NCBI GenBank assembly: GCA_029256665.1
Contig: JAQSXN010000264.1
Span: 1-6,106, forward strand
Source of the DNA: Paenibacillus sp.
GTDB lineage: Bacteria; Bacillota; Bacilli; Paenibacillales; Paenibacillaceae
DNA length: 6,106 nt
Reading direction: 5' to 3'
Shown here: positions 1 through 4,010 of the stretch, one piece after another
Position numbering within the stretch: position 1 is the stretch's first letter
Layout: every line of letters starts with the position of its first letter
Translations under genes and position numbers: made by a program
The notes under the pieces: model-generated
The model's input: the letters and a program-made list of their open reading frames with translations, nothing else
Told to the model about the DNA's origin: nothing
Database searches by the model: none

Positions 1-560
1 GGAGCGCGAAGCTGCAGATGGCGCTTGTTCGTAATGAGCTCCGCCTTCTTCTGCGCGTGGCTGCCCCATAGCAGGAACACGACGGGCTCGTCCTTGTCGT
101 TAACCGTCTTAATGATTTGGTCCGTAAAGCTTTCCCAGCCCTGTCCCTTATGCGAATTTGCTTCATTGGCTCTAACGGTAAGCACCGTGTTGAGCAGCAG
201 CACGCCCTGCTTGGCCCACTCCAGCAAGTAGCCGTGGTTCGGCATGTAACAGCCGAGGTCGTCGCGCAGCTCCTTGAACATGTTAACGAGCGACGGCGGG
301 ATCGCCACGCCTTCCTTGACGGAGAAGCTCAGTCCATGCGCCTGTCCCGGACCATGATACGGATCCTGCCCTAGAATGACGACCTTCGTATCGGCCAGCG
401 ACGTATAATGAAGGGCGTTAAACAGATCGTCCCGCTCCGGGAAGATCGTCCCCCTCCCATACTCCTCGTCAAGAAATTCGCTTAGCTTCGAGTAATAAGG
501 CTGCTCCATTTCCCGCTCCAGCAGAGCCGCCCAGTCGTTCTTCAAGCTTACGATTGCCAT
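1..560 (-). CDS. ung: Uracil-DNA glycosylase, family 1 (C-terminus cut by window edge)
   Basis: This enzyme removes uracil from DNA by cleaving the N-glycosidic bond, the first step of base-excision repair of deaminated cytosine or misincorporated dUMP; it acts in the cytoplasm. I read 186 codons. The water-activating motif GQDPYH is at residues 64-69, with the catalytic Asp at 66, followed by the Pro-rich [12 protein letters not shown] segment. The uracil-recognition stretch [10 protein letters not shown] is at 121-130 (Asn124), and the beta-strand FLLWGSHAQ at 162-170. The DNA-intercalating HPSP loop and the C-terminus lie beyond the left edge; Bacillus Ung is about 225 aa, so roughly 40 residues are missing. 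I chose the ATG at 558-560 because GGGAGG lies 9 nt upstream. An in-frame ATG at 567-569 directly abuts that GGGAGG and would have no spacing. The gene lies 86 bp downstream of the YqjZ-like gene on the same strand with no terminator between them, so co-transcription is possible. Confidence 0.96.
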   Translation of the reverse strand, partial: MAIVSLKNDWAALLEREMEQPYYSKLSEFLDEEYGRGTIFPERDDLFNALHYTSLADTKVVILGQDPYHGPGQAHGLSFSVKEGVAIPPSLVNMFKELRDDLGCYMPNHGYLLEWAKQGVLLLNTVLTVRANEANSHKGQGWESFTDQIIKTVNDKDEPVVFLLWGSHAQKKAELITNKRHLQLRA

Positions 561-569
561 ACCGTCCAT

Positions 570-575
570 CCTCCC
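570..575 (-). promoter_or_regulatory. Ribosome binding site of ung
   Basis: On the minus strand GGGAGG is followed by a 9-nt spacer and then the ATG at 558-560. It decides between two in-frame ATG codons three codons apart, because the upstream one starts right at the end of this motif. Confidence 0.75.
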
Positions 576-646
576 GCCGATCCCATACGTTTAAACAATT
601 TTAACTCTGGATTGCCGTGTCATCCTATCTTATCTTAACCTATCAT

Positions 647-976
647 CTATAACCCTATGAAATGGCTCCGCTCCACCTTCGACACGCGCAGGCCGAACTG
701 CTGATACCATTCTGCCTTGCCCTTATCCTGGGCTACCTTATGCAGGGAGTGATTCTTCCAAGCCTCGATCGACTCCAGCGATGCCCAATACGAGACGGTA
801 ATTCCGAAGCCGTCGCCGCCCCGGGCGCTCTCAACGCCAAGGAAACCTTCCTGCTGGGAGGCAAGCTCTACCATTTTGTCCCCCATGGCTCCATACCCCT
901 TGTTATCCCCGTCCGACATCTGCGAAGTGAAAATAACCGCGTAATACGGCGGCTCCGGCGTGCGTGCGATCGTCAT
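647..976 (-). CDS. YqjZ-like antibiotic biosynthesis monooxygenase (ABM) domain protein
   Basis: This is a 109-aa single-domain protein of the ABM / dimeric alpha-beta barrel superfamily. The N-terminus reads TPEPPYYAVIFTSQ (residues 6-19). It is followed by a helix with MVELASQQEGFLGVESARG and the typical ABM strand-helix GITVSYWASLESIEAWKNH, then a C-terminal strand near FGLRVSKVERSHF. From memory this pattern matches Bacillus subtilis YqjZ closely, and the length is typical. Family members are usually homodimers; some oxidise aromatic or haem substrates, but the YqjZ branch has no established reaction, so I assign none. No signal peptide or membrane segment is visible. The ATG at 974-976 is preceded by AAAGGAG 12 nt upstream, which is slightly long, and no other in-frame start lies between. 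A TATAAT at 1012-1017 suggests its own promoter. It sits 93 bp downstream of the GH32 gene and 86 bp upstream of ung, all on one strand, with no visible link to sugar metabolism. Confidence 0.88.
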   Translation of the reverse strand: MTIARTPEPPYYAVIFTSQMSDGDNKGYGAMGDKMVELASQQEGFLGVESARGGDGFGITVSYWASLESIEAWKNHSLHKVAQDKGKAEWYQQFGLRVSKVERSHFIGL

Positions 977-988
977 CCGGTATGCACT

Positions 989-995
989 CTCCTTT
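989..995 (-). promoter_or_regulatory. Ribosome binding site of the YqjZ-like gene
   Basis: On the minus strand AAAGGAG lies 12 nt before the ATG at 974-976. The spacing is longer than ideal, but no in-frame ATG, GTG or TTG lies between, so the start holds. Confidence 0.65.
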
Positions 996-1011
996 GTTGT
1001 CCATGATCGTC

Positions 1012-1017
1012 ATTATA
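1012..1017 (-). promoter_or_regulatory. Probable -10 element of the YqjZ-like gene
   Basis: A perfect TATAAT lies on the minus strand 35 nt upstream of the start codon. No good -35 sits at 16-18 bp: a TTGTCT is only 13 bp away, and the hexamer at 17 bp is TTCCTT. A weak or activator-dependent promoter is plausible, placing the transcript start near 1005. Confidence 0.45.
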
Positions 1018-1031
1018 ACGCTAGATCGCGA

Positions 1032-1071
1032 GACAAGGAACCCGTTTTTTGCCGCGAACCCGAACCTTGTC
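1032..1071. repeat. Inverted repeat spanning the GH32 stop codon
   Basis: GACAAGG (1032-1038) and CCTTGTC (1065-1071) are perfect 7-bp inverted arms around a 26-nt loop; the right arm overlaps the GH32 stop codon (1070-1072). Inside the loop GAACCCG occurs twice as a direct repeat. No T-run follows the structure on the minus strand, so it is not a standard intrinsic terminator. It could stabilise the 3' end of the mRNA or be chance. Confidence 0.35.
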
Positions 1072-2476
1072 ATCCTTGCCGGGACGGAGCAACCGACAAT
1101 GGCCACGCGTCGAACCGGGTCAGCGGCTCAAGCGATTGTAAGCCGTATAAACGCACTTTACCGTTGTCTTCCAACGTCGGATATACTCTTGCCGATAAAC
1201 AAGTCGTATCGTTGCAGAACACTTCTATCGTCGAATGATCAACGAAAATACGAAGCCTGAGTCGTCCGTCAGGCGCTTCATAGTTCCCAGTAACCGGCGT
1301 ACGGCGGGGCAGCGGCGACAGGCTGGAGCGGCTGCGGTCGATCGTGATCCGCCCCGCGGTCGGCTCGATCGCGATTCGCGTTTCTTCCCGGCCGTCCGCG
1401 GATCGCAGGACGCCTACCTCGAACGCGGACGTTCCTAAGCCGGCAAGATCAAGCTCCATGCTCAGTTCCATCATTCTTCCCGAAACATCGGCAATCGCGC
1501 CTTCTCGATCATGGATAAGCTGCCGCTCGCCGACGTGCGTTTCCCGCAGCCGCCCGAGCTCGGACACCGGCTTCATGGCCAGCTTGCCGGACTCCGTTAA
1601 CGATATTTCCCTCGGCAGGGCCTGCACCCCGGACCAGCCGGCGATCTCCGCGAATTCGCCTCTCGCCTCGTCGGGCATCCATCCGAACATGACGCATCTG
1701 CCCTCGCCATCCGTCAGCAGATTCGGCGCGTAATACCCATCGAATCCCGCGTAATCCACGATCCCTTTCGCTTTTGGAACGAGTTTATACGAGTCGTCGA
1801 TCGTTCCCGTTATATACTGTACGACGCCGCCGGGTGAATAGATGAGCACATACCGATCGCCGGAGCGATAGATAAGCGGACATTCGCACAACGCCGCATC
1901 GGGGTCGACGTACAGCAAATTCAAGTAAGACCATTGCGTCGAATCCGCGGACGAGTAAATCGCCACGCATCCTTTGCCCTCGATCGCGCCCCCTAGCACC
2001 ATGAACCAAGTCCCGTCCTCCCGCCATACGAAAGGATCGCGCCACTCCCTGATGTCCGCGCCGCCATGAAGAGCGGATGTCAGGACGGGATTCCCCGGAT
2101 GCTTCGTCCAAGTCAGCAATCCGTCCGTGCTAGTCGCCATCCATTGCTCGGCCCCGGTGGCCGGATTCCGCTCCCCTTCCCCGATGCTGGTATAATAGAT
2201 GCGGGCTTGCTGCCCGTCATAGACGGCGCAGCCCGAGAAGCAATGAAGCTCGCCCAACTCCGTAGACGGCGCCAGCGCGATGGGCAGATGCTCCCACTCC
2301 ACGAGATCCTTGCTCTTCGCATGTCCCCAGTGGATATGTCCCCACTTGTCGCCATATGGGTTGTACTGATAGAAGAGATGATAATATCCCTCGTGATAAA
2401 TGGTCCCGTTGGGGTCGTTCATCCAATTGTTCAGGGGCATAAAGTGGTATCTCGGCCGATAACGGTCTAGCATCAT
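1070..2476 (-). CDS. Glycoside hydrolase family 32 beta-fructosidase (sucrose / sucrose-6-phosphate / fructan-oligomer hydrolase)
   Basis: This is a 468-aa retaining beta-fructosidase. All three GH32 catalytic motifs are present: WMNDPNG at residues 18-24 with nucleophile Asp21, RDP at 146-148 (transition-state stabiliser Asp147), and ECP at 198-200 with acid/base Glu198. Other family blocks are FYQYNP (35-40), WGH (50-52), FSG (80-82) and GYYAPN. The five-bladed propeller is followed by a C-terminal beta-sandwich from about residue 320, which ends with the family-typical FVDHSTIEVFCND. There is no signal peptide, so it is probably cytoplasmic and cleaves imported sucrose, sucrose-6-phosphate or short fructans; the sequence does not separate these. 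The start at 2474-2476 was chosen because GGAGGT lies 7 nt upstream and the length matches SacA/ScrB enzymes (about 470-480 aa). The open frame runs on upstream to 2995, but that part crosses the promoter and the divergent regulator. Expression is probably controlled by the promoter and cre at 2552-2589 and by the divergent AraR-type regulator. Confidence 0.95.
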   Translation of the reverse strand: MMLDRYRPRYHFMPLNNWMNDPNGTIYHEGYYHLFYQYNPYGDKWGHIHWGHAKSKDLVEWEHLPIALAPSTELGELHCFSGCAVYDGQQARIYYTSIGEGERNPATGAEQWMATSTDGLLTWTKHPGNPVLTSALHGGADIREWRDPFVWREDGTWFMVLGGAIEGKGCVAIYSSADSTQWSYLNLLYVDPDAALCECPLIYRSGDRYVLIYSPGGVVQYITGTIDDSYKLVPKAKGIVDYAGFDGYYAPNLLTDGEGRCVMFGWMPDEARGEFAEIAGWSGVQALPREISLTESGKLAMKPVSELGRLRETHVGERQLIHDREGAIADVSGRMMELSMELDLAGLGTSAFEVGVLRSADGREETRIAIEPTAGRITIDRSRSSLSPLPRRTPVTGNYEAPDGRLRLRIFVDHSTIEVFCNDTTCLSARVYPTLEDNGKVRLYGLQSLEPLTRFDAWPLSVAPSRQG

Positions 2477-2483
2477 TTTCAGG

Positions 2484-2489
2484 ACCTCC
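2484..2489 (-). promoter_or_regulatory. Ribosome binding site of the GH32 gene (decides the start)
   Basis: On the minus strand GGAGGT sits 7 nt before ATGATG, an almost ideal arrangement. It fixes translation at 2474-2476 or, less likely, at the second ATG (2471-2473). The in-frame ATG further upstream near 2604 has no ribosome binding site and lies upstream of the promoter's transcript start. Confidence 0.85.
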
Positions 2490-2551
2490 TCCGTCGCGTT
2501 TCGTATCCTTACGTTGACTTTCTGTTCCAGCGCTGCCAGGTAACGACACAG

Positions 2552-2580
2552 ATTATAAAAGCCCAACCTCTTTGTGTCAA
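2552..2580 (-). promoter_or_regulatory. Consensus sigma-A promoter of the GH32 gene
   Basis: On the minus strand TTGACA (2575-2580) is followed by a 17-bp spacer and TATAAT (2552-2557). Both hexamers and the spacing are perfect. The predicted transcript start is near 2545, giving a leader of about 70 nt before the ATG at 2476. A promoter this strong would be expected to be held in check by repressors, which fits the overlapping cre site and the divergent regulator gene. Confidence 0.88.
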
Positions 2581-2589
2581 CGCTTTCAT
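2575..2589 (-). promoter_or_regulatory. Catabolite-responsive element (cre) overlapping the GH32 -35
   Basis: The minus strand reads ATGAAAGCGTTGACA, which fits every fixed position of the loose Gram-positive cre consensus WTGNAANCGNWNNCW; against the stricter WTGNAARCGNWWWCA it has one mismatch. It completely covers the -35 hexamer, so CcpA with HPr-Ser-P bound here should block RNA polymerase when a preferred sugar is present. The sequence match is direct; CcpA binding is inferred. Confidence 0.75.
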
Positions 2590-2609
2590 AGATTCCCTCC
2601 ATTTGACTG

Positions 2610-2631
2610 TACTTCGACTCAAGATGAAGTA
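2610..2631. promoter_or_regulatory. Dyad: candidate operator of the AraR-type regulator
   Basis: The arms TACTTC (2610-2615) and GAAGTA (2626-2631) are perfect inverted repeats separated by 10 bp. The centre CTCAAG (2618-2623) continues the dyad at CT/AG, so 16 of 22 positions are symmetric. The right arm overlaps the probable -10 of the regulator gene, a position suited to autorepression. It does not match the B. subtilis AraR operator ATTTGTACGTACAAAT. The assignment to this regulator is inferred from position alone. Confidence 0.45.
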
Positions 2632-2635
2632 TAAT
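2630..2635 (+). promoter_or_regulatory. Probable -10 element of the regulator gene
   Basis: This is a perfect TATAAT on the plus strand. A TTGACT at 2603-2608 is 21 bp upstream, too far for a standard -35, and the hexamer at 17 bp (CTGTAC) is poor, so the promoter would be weak. The predicted transcript start near 2642 leaves only about 10 nt before the chosen ATG at 2652. Confidence 0.45.
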
Positions 2636-2641
2636 GGCAGT

Positions 2642-2647
2642 GGTGAT
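2642..2647 (+). promoter_or_regulatory. Possible Shine-Dalgarno GGTGAT of the regulator gene
   Basis: GGTGAT lies 4 nt before the ATG at 2652. It matches the 3' half of the extended Bacillus Shine-Dalgarno AAGGAGGTGATCC, and in that register the spacing to the ATG is normal. It supports the start at 2652 over the in-frame ATGs at 2634 and 2646 and the GTGs at 2640 and 2643. Confidence 0.4.
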
Positions 2648-2651
2648 GACG

Positions 2652-3767
2652 ATGAGCGAACTTCCGCTGTATAAGCAAATACAGCTCGCAATCAAGGAGC
2701 AAATCCGGCAAGGCCGGCTTCGCCCCGGCGACCGCATTCCTTCCGAGAAGGAATTGGCCGAGCAGTTCCATGTCAGTCTGATCACGAGCAAAAACGCGCT
2801 GGCCGGCCTTGCCGACGAAGGCATCGCGGTACGCGTGAGGGGCAAAGGCACTTTCGTGGCCGGCCTTAGCCCCGTCGACCTTACGGCGGACAAACCTGCC
2901 GCTCCGGTCGCGGCGCCCCGGCGCCGTCTTCCCGATCTTATCGGTCTCGTCGTGCCTTCCGTGCGAACCGGAGTCGAGTTGCGCCTGCTGGACATTATTG
3001 AAAGCGCTATCTATGCCAGAGGGTATTCGCTTATGCTTCGACTCTCGAGAGGCAGCCCCGACCGCGAGCGTCAAGCGATCCGGCACATGCACGAGAACGG
3101 CGCGAGCGGTCTGCTCCTGTTCCCGATAGGCGCCTCTCACGACATGCGCTCCTTGCGATTGTCCGACAAGCTCCGGCTCCCCTTCGTGCTCATCGACCGG
3201 CATTATTCGGGCGTGCCTGCGAGCAGCGTCGTGTCGGACAATTACAATGGCGCGGCAGCCGCGGCGCGGGAGCTGCTGCTTCGCGGCCACGGCCGGATCG
3301 CGCTGCTGACGCCCCCCGACGAGCACAGCGTCATCGCCGAACGGCTTGCCGGCTTCGCGGAGACGCTGCATCGGCACGGTGTCGGTCATGATCCCGAGCT
3401 GCTGCACGTCATGCCGTATGCCGTTATTCACGGTCCGCGCGAAGAGAGCATCCGGCAGCTGCTCCCCTGGCTTCGGCAGCATCGGGGAACCTTCACGGCG
3501 ATGGTCGTCCTCGACCGCGAGCTTGCGCTGATCGCGCGCGACGTCCTTGACAGGCTGGCCGCGCCGCTTCCTCCCGCCGACATGGTGACGTTCGACAACC
3601 CCGGACTTCCTGGCATCTCCTATATTAGGCAGAACGAAACGGCCATCGGCGAGCGCGCGGTCCATCTGCTCATGACGCTGATTCAACGTCCCGACGCCGC
3701 ACGCCAGCGGATGATCGTGCCGACGGAATTGGTCGTCCCGCAAGATGCCGACGTTATCGGAAGCTAA
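2652..3767 (+). CDS. AraR-type transcriptional regulator: GntR winged helix fused to LacI-like sugar-binding domain
   Basis: This is a predicted sugar-responsive DNA-binding repressor of 371 aa (B. subtilis AraR is about 362 aa). Residues 1-70 form a GntR winged helix: PLYKQIQLAIKEQI, then GRLRPGDRIPSEKELAEQF, the recognition-helix region VSLITSKNALAGLADEG, and the wing VRGKGTFVAG. A Pro/Ala/Arg-rich linker (about 72-93) leads to a periplasmic-binding-protein-like effector domain. That domain begins IGLVVPS near 97 and carries the LacI/AraR signature VLIDRHYSGVP (179-189) followed by VVSDNYNGAAAAA near Asp196. The C-terminus has the usual GERAVHLLM helix and PTELVV strand. The start at 2652 is preferred because the upstream in-frame ATG at 2634 lies inside the probable -10 hexamer. 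Two in-frame stops (TAA, TAG) end the gene. It is divergent from the GH32 gene, its most likely target; the effector sugar cannot be read from the sequence. Confidence 0.92.
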   Translation: MSELPLYKQIQLAIKEQIRQGRLRPGDRIPSEKELAEQFHVSLITSKNALAGLADEGIAVRVRGKGTFVAGLSPVDLTADKPAAPVAAPRRRLPDLIGLVVPSVRTGVELRLLDIIESAIYARGYSLMLRLSRGSPDRERQAIRHMHENGASGLLLFPIGASHDMRSLRLSDKLRLPFVLIDRHYSGVPASSVVSDNYNGAAAAARELLLRGHGRIALLTPPDEHSVIAERLAGFAETLHRHGVGHDPELLHVMPYAVIHGPREESIRQLLPWLRQHRGTFTAMVVLDRELALIARDVLDRLAAPLPPADMVTFDNPGLPGISYIRQNETAIGERAVHLLMTLIQRPDAARQRMIVPTELVVPQDADVIGS

Positions 3768-3789
3768 TAGATTCTACCGAGTGAGAGAA

Positions 3790-3802
3790 ACGCCTTCGGC
3801 GT
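3790..3802 (+). terminator. Small stem-loop, possible terminator of the regulator gene
   Basis: ACGCC (3790-3794) and GGCGT (3798-3802) pair around a TTC loop, 22 nt after the regulator stop. Only a short pyrimidine stretch (CTTG) follows, so if it terminates transcription it does so weakly. Confidence 0.35.
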
Positions 3803-3830
3803 CTTGCCAGAGCGGAAATGGACTCCTTGC

Positions 3831-3865
3831 GGCAAAAATAACTGTAAAATGTAATGTTATTTGCC
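3831..3865. repeat. Imperfect inverted repeat in the convergent intergenic region
   Basis: GGCAAAAATAAC (3831-3842) pairs with GTTATTTGCC (3856-3865) with two extra A in the left arm and a 13-nt AT-rich loop. A smaller competing hairpin GCC-TCA-GGC (3863-3871) overlaps the right arm. It lies between two convergent genes and may help terminate or stabilise 3' ends; its function is unknown. Confidence 0.4.
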
Positions 3866-3888
3866 TCAGGCACATTTAATCGATCATT

Positions 3889-3903
3889 CACCTGTAAAAG
3901 GTG
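3889..3903. repeat. Short hairpin CACCT-N5-AGGTG
   Basis: This is a 5-bp perfect inverted repeat with a GTAAA loop in the AT-rich part of the convergent region. No T-run follows on either strand. It is recorded only because the rest of 3866-3940 holds nothing else I recognise. Confidence 0.2.
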
Positions 3904-3941
3904 CAGTTAATTCAGCCGACAACATGATATCCTTTCCTATA

Positions 3942-3977
3942 TTTCAAGAGAAAGGGGCCGTCCCGAAGGACAGCCCC
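3942..3977 (-). terminator. Intrinsic terminator of the GH43 gene
   Basis: On the minus strand the RNA reads GGGGCUGUCC, loop UUCG, GGACGGCCCC: ten pairs, of which one is a U-G wobble, closed by the very stable UUCG tetraloop. UUUCUCUU follows. It starts 33 nt after the GH43 stop codon. On the plus strand the wobble becomes a C/A mismatch and no U-run follows, so it acts mainly on the minus strand. Confidence 0.88.
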
Positions 3978-4010
3978 GTCTTGCCCGCCAAAGCCGCTCG
4001 CTCCTACGGC

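Noticed and set aside
589..596. The palindrome GTTTAAAC in the gap between the YqjZ-like gene and ung.
   Set aside because: It is a single 8-bp AT-rich palindrome without flanking symmetry or promoter elements, and is easily due to chance.
662..1260. Plus-strand open frames of about 90-115 codons across the YqjZ-like gene and the 3' end of GH32.
   Set aside because: They are antisense to well-supported coding regions with no recognisable product.
1785..2549. Several open frames of 80-134 codons on both strands within the GH32 gene.
   Set aside because: They overlap conserved GH32 catalytic coding sequence, and their translations show no domain or ribosome binding site.
2509..2594. A short minus-strand peptide beginning at the ATG after GGAGGGAATCT (about 2592), looking like a leader peptide.
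   Set aside because: Its start lies upstream of the predicted transcript start and overlaps the cre and -35, so the GH32 transcript would not contain it.
2603..2635. TTGACT with TATAAT as a standard promoter for the regulator.
   Set aside because: The spacer is 21 bp, outside the normal 16-18 range. I kept only the -10 as probable.
2477..2995. The GH32 reading frame stays open upstream for another 173 codons, suggesting a 641-aa protein.
   Set aside because: The extension crosses a perfect promoter and cre and runs antisense through the start of the regulator gene. Its residues resemble nothing in GH32, and an excellent ribosome binding site marks the ATG at 2474-2476.
2619..3743. A 374-codon open frame antisense to the regulator.
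   Set aside because: The opposite strand encodes a clear GntR/LacI hybrid. The antisense product is rich in Arg, Gly and His with no recognisable domain, a usual shadow in GC-rich coding DNA.
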